From Spirometra erinaceieuropaei (lineage: Eukaryota > Platyhelminthes > Cestoda > Diphyllobothriidea > Diphyllobothriidae), in NCBI GenBank assembly GCA_902702965.1, contig CACRXP010000037.1, positions 1,542,304 to 1,606,303 of the forward strand: 64,000 bases of DNA. The letters run 5' to 3'. This document shows, in pieces, positions 38,001-50,000 of this stretch. The number at the start of each line of letters is the position of its first letter. The first letter of the stretch is position 1. The notes under the pieces are model-generated. The model worked only from the letters and a program-made list of their open reading frames with translations. It did no database searches and had not been told where the DNA came from. The position numbers and the translations under genes were made by a program.

Positions 38001-41000
38001 CCCATTTAATGTGTTCTTGTCGTTGGTTCTTCCGCTCAGGTGCATTCATTTGTCTTCTACTTCTGCTAGGCGAGCCTTTTCATCTTTATTCCCGTGGTTC
38101 CTTCCGCGTGTGCTGAAATGGTTCTTTTGACGAAAACAGGCACGATTGCATTGCTGTTTTTTCCATTTTAGAGCCGTATGGCTCAGAAAAACGCCCAAAG
38201 TAACGAATTTAATGAATAGCTTTCTAGCTGAATTTTTCACTGTTTTTCCCCATAGAAATGTCATCGGCAACTACGTTTTCAAACCTTGCTAACGCTGACG
38301 AGATAACGTGACGATGTCTTAAAGCATCACGACAGTCTTCAAATCAGTTAGAAATGGAATTATTAATGCACTTCTCTGATGTTAGATGAGCAAAGTATAT
38401 CACCTCATAGGACAAATATAAACTTCTAAGGCAAGTGCAGCGATGGTGGGTCCCCAAATTATTTAATGTGAACCAGTCACTGAGGCACAACTAAATAATA
38501 TGCTATTGATAGTTGCGCAAAAAAGGACTTATTAATCCCATGCTGGAATTTCAGTACAACAGCAATGATGACAAATGCCTCTATAGTATGTTTATTTATT
38601 TTTTTAAGAATGTAGGCATATGAATCGTTCAAATGAAGCGAGAAAATTAAATGAAAACGGGCAAACGCTGAATGTTATTCGATACAATCTGGAACGTGCT
38701 GCATTTTGATTTAATTTTCTTTGGTTAGCATTTTCTGCAGTTTAAATGGTCTATGGCTGGCTATCGACGATCAAAAATATAGCGTTCACGGTTTCGATCC
38801 TGGAAATGCAGTATGTCACTGAATGTACGTGCGTTTTGTGCTTCCGTGCCCATGTCTTCTCATCATTCCACACCTTTGTTAAAATCGCAGTATCCCTGAG
38901 TAACTTTTCTTAAGTCTCATCACTCCAGACTAGTAGTGTAGCTCATAGTCGCTGGCTCCCTTATATATTCCTGATGAGTTCTGATATTTGGAGGAGGTGA
39001 TCGTTCATTTGGCGGACATTTGGTTCCTCAGTAATAAAAGGACCGCACTTATCAATTTGCAAAACAGACATACATGCGTGTCAAGATTCGAACAAGTCCA
39101 CCTGTCGCCTAAGACTCAAGTAAGTGGATTTGGCAAGATATTTTTAAAGTTCGTCGACTTAGACGGCTAAGTATAATTCTAGTTAATCAAATTTGACATC
39201 TGACTCTGATTGCCCTTTGGAAAGCAATTGAGTGCTTGTATTGTATGAAATAGCATTATTGTAAGGAGAATCATACTAGAATATCATAGAGACTGGAACT
39301 TGTCAAATCAGGAAGAGACGTTCATAAGAAAAGGGCTACATTATGTCTGACACTTTGGGTAGACGTTCCTGATACCTACGTTAATAGGTGTGAGATCCAT
39401 GTCCACTAGTCTTATGTGGCGCAGTTTCCCTATCTGGTTATTCGAAACTCCAACACAAGGGACAGGAAAGACGGGAACCAATCAGGGTCACCAAGTATCG
39501 TCGCGGTCAACGAGGGTGGGGAACGACAGGGGTGTCGGTGACACGGGGGTCCGATTTACTTTACAGCCGGCATTGATGTCCTATGCACCAGGCAAAGTGC
39601 TTCATCTAATGATGAGTATGCACAGGGATTTCAAGTCTCTGAACACGGATAAAGCCAAAAATTAATCGTTCCTGCTGAATGCCTCATTCGTTTATGGCAT
39701 GCTGTCTGAGAGTCGCATTTTGCCCTGATCATGGGCTGAAATGATGTAGGCCTCAGCTCGTAGGCTAAGAATCCCAGTAGTGCATAAATATGTTTGGTCA
39801 ACTCTTAGTGAAAACAAACTGAAAACAAAACCACTGTGACACTCGCCTCAGCCATTATAACTGTCTCCTTTCAAATGTCACTTATTTCTCTCGTCAGATC
39901 TGATTGTTCTTGTGGCTTTTCCTGCCTTCATGGCTTACATTATTTTACTCAAAGTGACAAATGCCTGAAAATCAATCTACAAATACGTGATCCAGACAAC
40001 ATGTATTTATTGGAAGAGGGTGATTGTATATTTCTGTGTGAATTTCCTAGGTTCGCGATCTGGACGACAATGCGCCAGTAATGGTTAAGACTGAATACAA
40101 ATTTGAAGTAATGGAAGGTATGCCAAGTCAGACGGTAATTGGTCGGGTAGAGGCAACAGACGCTGACAACTTGCCGGAGAACCGCGTGATATTCTATGAC
40201 ATTCATCCTTCGTCTGCGGATAACGCTGCCCGGTTCTTCACTGTGGACAGGTAAGTAGTGCGTCTGCTCTAGGAGCACGGCCCATGACAGATGTTTGTTT
40301 ATTGCCAAGCATTTTTACCATTTGGAGCCTAAAAACCAAACTAGGCGGGTTACAGTCCATCTACTTCGGAATGTCTCGATTCGGTTTTACTTATGCGCTA
40401 AAAGCCGCAGCCCGAGAGGCTACAGTGTGTGTCTGTATTTAGTGGCCGACTGGTGGTCCGAGAGTCAAGCTGCAATGCCTCCTTCTCAATATAGCCTTTA
40501 TGACACTCCCAATCCGCGGCATGCGAGCCTGACTTGATGGCACACGCTTAGGGTTAGCTCCAACCGCACCATCTACCAACGCACTCTCCCACCTCTGGTC
40601 TTCTTGACTCTGTCTTGACACCGAGCTCAGGTGGAGAAGGGAGTGAAGTAGATGCGTCGCAAGTCTATATTCACTATAAAATAAATCATGCGCAAGTCAC
40701 CGTTTCTGCTTGATTTCCCTGTGAAACACGCAACGACGGTCGAACTGTCATATATTAATGGGAATTTTTTGACTGAGTCCGAGAATACTTCTGTCCCACA
40801 ATCTACTCCAAGTTAATACACTAATTTCCAAGGAGATCGGAAATCACCACAGTGAAGAAAGGTACAGCAGAAAGCAAATGGAAGAAGCTGAATGACCTAC
40901 TTGTGAGGCGAAGGCCTCATAAACGTGTCGCATTATCGGCAAGAACGTGTATGGACTTTTAGCCAACCGAGTTAGGAGTGCGGTAAATCAGTCGCTGTTT

Positions 41001-44000
41001 GGATGGTCCTTCATCCATAACCACGATTCATCTGGTTGCAAGGAGATTTGTGGGTCCCTTAAATAGTGCGGAGGTCCATGTTTTATGTTTTTGGGGGTTC
41101 GATTCTGCTGATAACATAACGATTGCTAAAGGATTGAAAATAAGGAGTATACTTATGCCTCAATTTACATTTATCTTAAAGTCGCGAGTCGTATAATGAC
41201 TGACGCAGATACCAATAGGAGCTACCAGCGGGAAGAAGCTTATGAATTGAGATCGATCTAATCTACCAAACATATAGCAATTACTTCCAAATGTGACGTA
41301 TTCCCTTGAATTTTCGAGCCAAATAATAAATCACTTGTGTGTGGCCAACTGCATTTGTCGGCTGGCAGTGCTCTATTCACCATTTTATCCTTGCGGTGGT
41401 AAGTTAGATTTGCAACACGACATTTTTCGCACACCCCGTTAGATAATTATCCCGTTATCGCATCCCCATGAACTTGTGTCGTGAAACTTTAATCCATCGC
41501 CTTCCCTCCTAGAAGAACTCCCCTCGGGTATCAAAATCACACTCGAGGATTCTGAGCAGGCTGGAATGTCGTTTGCTACCACATAAGAAACTATTGTCAT
41601 TTGTAGTATTTGTCACAGGAAGGCAATACAATAAGAACGCATCCATACCTCTTAATGCCCTTTAATTCGAAGTCTGAACACATTTATATTGCAAAGACCA
41701 AAATTTAGTACATGTGGAGCACTTATTCATTTTGAGTTTTATAAATATCGTTAACGAATCAGCGATGATTACAGCATGGTAGGGGTCATTTCCGTTTCGC
41801 TTTGGCGGTGCGGTTTTAGGTCTCTTCAGGCGTCCGGCCGCAGCCCGGGTATGGGGGAAGGATGTCAACAAATTCGCCAGACGTTGGCGCTCACTATCGA
41901 CTATCTAAGGGATGTCTAGACTTAGAATTCGCAGTCAAAGAGTGAATATTTTCCCTCCGCCCTATGACGGAATGGCTGGGAATACCACGCACATGTGGTC
42001 AAAGGTTAAGTTCATGGTCGGGGTCACTTACTCCAGGGGGCATTTGTGTTGAGTAAAAGGGCTGGAAACCTCAGAACTTTGTAGTATCATAGATTTTGAT
42101 CCTCCATATTGCCACGAGTGAAAAGGGGACTCTGTTTTCACCATCTGACGATAATAATAAAGGAATTTCTTGGTCGCTTGCAAAGATTGTCAAAAAGGTA
42201 TTGCATTGTCCGATTTTCACTTTTATGACGGCCTTAAAGCATCCTGACACCCACAGGCAGCACCCATCGGGGTGTCATTTTATTTCTTTCTTTGGCGCGT
42301 ACAAATCAATATTGGCAGTTATCCCCTTGTGACACAACTGTTCCCTCAGTGTAGGTAACCCATTAACCGCACCCTTTCCAAGATGTGAACTGGGATATTC
42401 TCAGTCACAACAGACAGAATATGCGCATGTAAACGAAGTGGTGTTGCCCTTGGTTTACTGACACAGATTAGGACACCAGGAGGAGCGCGTTAGTTGATGA
42501 AGACAATAAGCTAGGAATAGCCATTGCTATCTTCCTCGTTGTCGTCAATAGTACTTGGCGGTCGCATCCACTCTTTATCTGTAATGATTGATGTATGCCT
42601 CCCGGTTCTTAGTAATTATGCTATATGAAAAACAACAAAAAGATGCCCGCAGTCGAATCGATACGGTCACATTCGCGCAAAAATTTTGCAAGAACGATGG
42701 CGAAGAACAGAAATGGCGGTGGCGTTACGTTTCTTTTGCTTTGAAACACATTACATTTTGTTTAATTTAGGAGGCATAAGTTGTTTTACCCATAAAATTT
42801 TGCACTCTTGAAAAATTGTTACACCGTTGTTCCTGCCACATTTTGTGTTAAAGGCACTCTGGAGTTATTCGAACTACCAGGCCCCTGGACCGTGAACAAG
42901 TGGCGGAGCTGCAGATAAAGGTTGCCGCTACAAGTGGTGGAGGGCAGAACATTTTTGGTCGAAGCACAAAGCAGTCTTCAAAAGCTTTTTCCTCAACAGC
43001 CATAGTTACGGTGAAGGTGCTGGATAAGAATGACAACGCACCATACATGGTCTCCACTAAATCTAATCCAGATCCCGTCCAATGGAGATTCGAGAAGAAG
43101 GTTCTTCTCGCAGAATTCGCCGTCACGCCTGACGAACTAAACTCCAAAGGAGCCTGCGTAAACTTTCCCTTTGCGTTTTTTGATGATGACGACTCTACTG
43201 CCAATGGCAACGTAACAGTCAGTCTTGATGAAAACTCACATTTTACTCTTAACGAAGAGGCCAATCGTATTTGCGTCAAGTCAGTCAAACAACCACCACC
43301 AGGACGCTACTCCCTAAACATACTGGCCCACGACAATCCAACGGATCCCGTTCACCGGCTCACAAAACGTTTTCCTCTAAGGATACTAGTACAAAGTCCA
43401 AAGGCAGAAATCATGAGCGTGGATAAAGGGACTGGAAAGGAGCATACAAATGGGATGTCACCGGGGCCGCAGTATAAAGTTGGACTAGTCAATCAGTATG
43501 ACACGGAGAGTGCTGCCAATCGATTATCGGAGGCCAAACCAAGAACTCACGACCCCTCACCCGGTGCACGGAAGCGCCTTCCACCAATCAGCAATGGAAA
43601 GGGAGAGTATCGTAATATCACCATTATCGCTGTGCTGGTTTGCATGGCTTGTGTGCTCTGCATAATTCTCCTAACTGTTTTGCTCTTCCTAAGAAAGTGT
43701 ACTCCGTCAACAAGGACACTTTCAAAAAGTGAGTATTATTTCTTTCATGACAGCAGATATAAGTTTCGTAACCTAGAAATCTATTGTTAAAGCCATCGGC
43801 ATCATTCAATTTTTCAGTAACCTTTAATGACAACGATTACAAATTTTGACTTCGCCAGCTGACCTTTCGACCGAAATACACCTGAGCCCAGTAAATGGGG
43901 CGAAGACGAACCCAGTGTCTTTACAGCTCTACACCCTCCTCAGAAGTTAATTGCAAACTTTTAGCAGGTCAGACAGACAAAGACAAACAGACAGCTAATG

Positions 44001-47000
44001 CGTGAGAGGGGTGGGCACCGAGTTATGGTAGGCTGAGGGGCAGGGGAGGAAAGGAAGAACCGTAAAGGCTCCCTATGCTGGCCGTGGAAAAAACGCGGGA
44101 GGACTGCGGATCAGTGGGAATGAGGGCGGCTGGTCACTGATGAGGGATGAGGTCAGTGGGCAATGCACCTGCGTTGGAGGTTTTAGGGGTTTCGGTTGTT
44201 GTTCACCGTGTAGCAAGAGGGTGGGGAGCGCAATGGCGAAACAGCATACGTTTATGTGGCCGAGTGTGGGTTAGCAGTTGTTAGGGTGTGAGAACAAGAC
44301 AGTGAGCGTGGTTATACAGACAGTTAAATCACCTCAAACATGGATCGCAATACAGCATCAAAAATTCTCAGGCTTTCTTAAAAAGATCCCAGGGCTTGAA
44401 GTAAGTCCTGACGAATGCATCCTATCGTTCGAAATTGCCCTATTTTCTTTAATATCGCATGACCTAGCACTCCATAGCGTAGCCCGATGTCTAGAGCAGA
44501 CTCCCATTCGCATTCCAACACGGCATGTTTTACACATACTTAAGCTTTGCCTCAAGATATATTGTCAGTCCGATGATAAGTACTGTCAACATGTAAAAGG
44601 CATCCCACTTGACTCGCCAATACCGGGTCTGCTTGCAGAACTAGTCTTACAACGACTAGAACAGGATGTTGTACAAAATATCGAATCCAAAATGTAGCTC
44701 CGCCTCGTGAACGACACATTTTTCATCATAAAACCAGCGAAGTTGAGCGATTACGTCAGTACTTAAATAGCGTCTCTCCAGCTGTACAGTTTATTCGCGA
44801 AGAATTAACAGGAGATACCCGTCCGTTCTTAGATGTGAGTAAACATAGACTGAATGACGGCAGACTACGAACAAGCGTCCACAGTAACACTCTAGTGCCG
44901 AAATCATACTCAACTATGGGAACAATTATCCTGCGGTCCATAAACGAAGCTGTGTCCGCACTCTTTTCAATCGGGCCTATCGCATCTGAAAGAGTCATGA
45001 CTTACTGAAGAAGGAATTGGCCTACTTCCATCGGTTATTCCGGTCAAACGGATATCCTACCAGTTTTGTAAAAAAAACTTTCTCAGACGCCAGAGCCAAC
45101 CACCGAGCCCCGAGTCTAATGGAGATATAGTGTCACAGAAATTCTATTCACTGCCGTACATTCAGGAAATTTCTGAAACACTCCCGACAATAAAAGCGCT
45201 TTGCAACTCCATCACCCATAAGCTTGCTTCTTCCCTATGGGAGGTATTATGCCGAGTAAAGGATCTGGTGCCCAAAAAACAACTAACTAACGTCATCTAC
45301 CGCATACCGTGCGTCAACTGCCCTTGTGTTTATATTGGCCATACAGGCCGATGTCTTGGGACTCGCATTAACGAACACATGCTAGCGCTCCGCCAACGTG
45401 ACCCTCTGTCTCTCGTGTTTGCTCCCGCCCTTGAGCATGACCACCGCTTCAACTGGGACGGTACTGTAATGATTGCAAAGGCTAATACCAGACAGGCGTG
45501 AAAATCCCTCGAAGCTTGGCATTCTGGCACGACCAGCACCAAACGCCACGTCGATCTAGACGCTCAGTACGAGGGCTTACGTACACGCTTATTGTCTTGT
45601 TATCGCACCCTACCAACTGTTAACCTCCACTCGGCCACATAAACGTATGCTGTTTCGCCATTGCGCTCCCCACCCTCTTGCTACACGGTGAATAACAACC
45701 GAAACCCCTAAAACCTCCAACGCAGGTGCATTGCCCACTGACCTCATCCCTCATCAGTGACCAGCCGCCCTCATTCCCACTGATCCGCAGTCCTCCCGCG
45801 TTTTTTCCACGGCCAGCATAGGGAGCCTTTACGGTTCTTCCTTTCCTCCCCTGCCCCTCAGCCTACCATAACTCGGTGCCCACCCCTCTCACGCATCAGC
45901 TGTCTGTTTGTCTTTGTCTGTCCTGTCGCGTCAGCCGACCTAGTCTGCCTATTTCACTTTACCCTCTCTTTATTTCGTCTGACGACGGGTCGGTCTCACC
46001 GACTTGAAAATTTACGGGTACAAATCGATTTTTTAAAGAGCGTTCTCTTTTTTATTATATCACCTTAGAATGCACACCACATCACTTATTCAGTAATATA
46101 CCTATGCTGTTTGATTTACCGTCCTAACAATACAAATACTAGCTTAAAGCCCAACAACGTGTTTCCTCAATGTTCTGACGCTGTATGACACAGACTCTGG
46201 GGCTTCGGCTTATCAGCCTATCCCCAGTACTTCCCGCGCGTTTTCCGGTAGATACTCCAGCTTGGCATTGTGGCTTTTTATCCCCCTCAGAAATTAGTTG
46301 CTAGTTTAATATACACCCGTCGGAATGAAAGCTCAGAGTGAAAGCCGATGTGAATATTTGTCTCAAAATCCATTATATCCAGCCTGATAAGCGCATAATG
46401 CCCATAAACTCCCAGTGATTTATCCGTCCAGGGCTGGCGGATTTAGGCGAAAATACTCATATCAACTTTCAGACTGAGTTTTCAATCCGACTGATCTACT
46501 ATGAATTTGCTATTAATTTCTGAGTAAGTCGAAAAGCTGAAATTTCAAACTGCGATATCTATCTGGAAGCACACAGGAAAGGCTGAGGACCCCTGATGAG
46601 TCGAATATCGCGTAGCTGTGTCATACAACGGCAGAATATCGGCGAAACGCGTAGCTGGGCTTTTAGTTAGCACCTTCGCTGTTGATTTAACAAATCGAGC
46701 AAGTAGTGCATTCTACCAGCATGACCTCATGATAGTTTCCTTTATCTGTTTTACTATTATACAGAAGATTCGAATAAGGCTATGTTAAAATATGTCGTTT
46801 AAGTAAAGCAGACCGTTACATTAAAGACTGCAATTGTCATTAAGAAGAGTTTGTGTAAATTGATACTTACAGGATTTCCGTGTGGCAAGCTCTGGTTATT
46901 TTCTCGTTGGGAGTTAACTCGTGTAGCTGCTCCCTCTGTCTGTTTTTCAGTGCTTTCGTAACCAAATGTTTCGTAAACTGAAAATTGGGCTTATTGTGCA

Positions 47001-50000
47001 AACAAATGGTTTTCTAATGTCCTTCTTCTACGCCATTAGACAAGACATCCGTTAGGGCGCAATACAGAGATACCATACTTGTCGCACATATCAAAAAACA
47101 GAACAAATTTTTTGAAATAGTTCTCCGAGAAAACACATTATTGGGGATGGAAGCTGACGACACTCAATATCGCACGTAAATGTCCGTCTGACTAAATAAA
47201 CAGGTGGATGTCGTAGTCTCATTCAATCTTACAGCAAGTAGACAAATTCGAATGGGGTAGCAGGTTAGCTTAGTTGTTGACAACATATGCCAAATATTAG
47301 TGTGAACGGGATGTCCTAAGATGCGGTTCAAGTTCCCTCCCATCAACCGTCTTAATAGGACGCACGTAAGGAACCGGTGAACTGTGCATGCGGACCTTCT
47401 CATTAAGCGTTTAGATCTGTATGGTAGCATAAATTTTTGTAATTATTTACCGTACTGGTTAAACAGACTGCCTCTTGGCAGTTTCTGTATATACCGCGAT
47501 TATTTTGCGGTAGCTGATGGATTTCAGCCCAAATACTCATATCACATTTCCGACAGCGCCCGAAAAGGTCTTTTCAGAAGGATTTACTCCAAATTCGTGC
47601 ATCAATGTCTACGGAAATTAAACAAGGCATGGTGGTTTGCATTGTTTGTTTTGTAGTACTAGGCCAGAAAAAACTACCGTGCCTGTTTTGTTTTGACAAT
47701 GACGATTAATTTAATAACGGCGGAATTAGGATGGTAGCTAACTTTTAGGGTGATCACAAAGAAGAGAGAGGAAATCATGCATCTGAATGGCTAGCTCTTG
47801 TTTCTCAGTGCAGGTCTCACGGTCGTCGATCTCTATGGTCACCGTAAGTGCAGGAGTATTTGGCACATAGGATACGATAACCAAAGTTAATTTATGCGCA
47901 GCAGGAAGCTCAAATTTCGCAGCACCGTTACTTAGCTGTAAATAAATCCCTATTGTTGGCTCTGGTGTCTGCAACAGTTTGAACAATGCTTATGGAGTAT
48001 CCATCGAAACGAAATAACTGATGTAGGATAATAATTTCGTAAGTAGCTAATCGTTGCTACAGTAGTGAATGGTTAAATAAGATAGACTTCAAAGTAATCT
48101 TTTTTTTATAAGCAGTAGGATAAGTACTTTCATTTTTTATGGTGGTCTCCGCACCAGAGTTTTATTGTTAGGAAATTTTAAAGAGACAACCATCAAGAAT
48201 CTTCCGTATGTCTCCTGCTGTCAATTTCTGAGCAAGCATTAGAGTTGGGGAGACATCTTACGAGTTTAAATGTTGTTATTAAATTTTGCAGCTTCTTGAA
48301 GTGAAGAAAACATCGTCTAGGTAGAGGAGCTACATTTTCGAACTGGGTGGCTTTAACCTAGTAAGAATACCTTTGATTGAACTGACAGTGGTCTTCATGG
48401 AAATCGACAAAAATCTAGAATATCGACCATGGCCATGATAGGTTCCAAGCAAACTTTTTTGACCTTAGAAACCGATTTGTTTCATCGCTAACTGCAATCG
48501 CATTCACGGACATACTGAAGCGTCTTGCACTGAAAATACGAACTAATTATGCATTTATCGTCTGCAAGGTTCACTAATACAGTTTCATGTATTTCATGAA
48601 AATAGTGGAATTACTTAAGCCTCATTCATAATCCAACCGATGAAAGAAGATTAGAAATTGAGTTAACGTAAGCTTTTAAAAGACGTTTTCGAAATATCGG
48701 TAGGCGTAAAATGCAGTGTTCGTGTTTCACTTGTCCCTCTTCCTCTATTGAGCAAATGCACTTATGTATGCAAGTGATTCACGTAAGCTCCCGATCTGAA
48801 CACTGTTCAGAGATCCTGGGGTCCAATCTCACGTGACTCAAATCTGCAGTTGGGCATGATTAGTTAATGGCGGCTAATATTCCAAAATGGTCATCCCAGT
48901 CTCCCTTGTATTTATGGTTCCCCGTCCATGCGTATATAGAGTAGATAGGCTAACTCATTAAATGTCAACCGAAATTCCGAAATGCGTTTTCGTTTCGAAA
49001 AGATCAATTAAATAGACTTGCAAATCTAATCATCATGCAGAATAATTCTATAATAATTCGGTTACTTCAGGATGCCAGCTTTTGAACGAGCTTCTTTCCG
49101 GCTGCATGCAAAAGCCGTACTCTGTGAGAAGTGACAAATTAACTAGCGTGCTTTTATCAAAGATTTTCGATGCTCTTAAAATATTTATGTGCATTGTTTC
49201 TATGAAATACAGTTGAATTTTATAGGGCATCGAAATTGAAGGATAAAAAGCATGATATATATGTCGTCGTTTTTACAGAGTGTGGTTTTTGCATGCAGCC
49301 GGAGAGAAGTTCGTTCGGATGCCAGCACCCTGAGATAACTGAATTATTATAGAATTATGCTGCACGATTATTAGTTTTACAACACTGTCTAATTAATTAT
49401 TTCGAAACGAAAACGCATCTCGGAATTTCGGTTGACCTTTCATGAGTTAATCCACCTACTGTATGTAAAATGCGCGATCTCCATGGGGAGCTCTGTTTAA
49501 GCAAAGCCTGGTGCATTATGGGGGACCAGATCGTGTGTGACGCAAACAGACTGGCCATTGTGTCTCTCTCAGTCATTTCGCCCAATCCGAGCGCAGATGA
49601 CCAGCTCAGGGAATGGAATGCTATATTACCGTTGTAAAGGATGTGCGGTCGACTATGGGGAGCTCGTCCAGGCGACATTTCAACAAATTCTTCACAGCAA
49701 TAAATCTGACGGGCTTTAAAACTGTCAGCAAGTGACAAAAGTCGTAAGGACTTCCGTGTGTGTATGAGGGAGATTGACTCGAGGACTAAAAGTGCTGCCC
49801 AATGGCCCTCTCCTAATGGAACATCTATGACACTGCCACTGAGACTGAATCCGTGCACCCCCTTCGTCTAGTGCAAACCTGGCCCTTGTGCGCCCACCAG
49901 GTAGACTACGCGGGCTGTTCGGTTTTGTCGGCCACTGCCCCCGAGCCCGCTTTCGGCTGTGTTGGTTCTGCAATAGGCAGATACAACTTAATTTTGCTTA

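Larger units (their letters stand above)
43972..45922 (+). mobile_element. Penelope-like element with ~339-bp inverted termini
   Basis: Outer ends at 43972 and 45922 start GACAGACAAAGACAAACAGA on opposite strands. Arms 43972-44310 and about 45584-45922 pair throughout. By eye the outer ~297 bp differ at only two positions, while the innermost ~40 bp are more diverged. The interior holds a 139-codon RT frame (44278-44697, with HVKGIPLDSPIPGLLAE). After its stop come the catalytic region reading LVNDTFFI instead of YVDD, then more broken frame. A GIY-YIG frame (45130-45501) carries VIYRIPCVNCPCVYIGHTGR and RINEHM. The first catalytic box reads SFEIALF where an Asp is expected, so RT is inactive, and the N-terminal region is missing. 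Inverted pLTRs are a known PLE arrangement. Confidence 0.85.
46145..46662. mobile_element. Inverted pair of repeat arms with a hammerhead-like motif at each outer end
   Basis: Left arm 46145-46372 and right arm 46438-46662 are diverged inverted copies around a 65-bp spacer. Matching blocks include TCAGAAATTA, AAAGCTCAGA/AAAACTCAGT and GATATGAGTATTTT-like sequences. Each outer end has the same RNA-like motif, on the minus strand at left and the plus strand at right. No protein is encoded. It resembles PLE inverted termini or a small non-autonomous derivative; a fragment of the arm recurs at 47507-47560. Confidence 0.65.

Noticed and set aside
44140..44160. ACTGATGAGGGATGAGG in the PLE termini as a hammerhead core
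   Set aside because: No GAAA at a suitable distance and no stem II.
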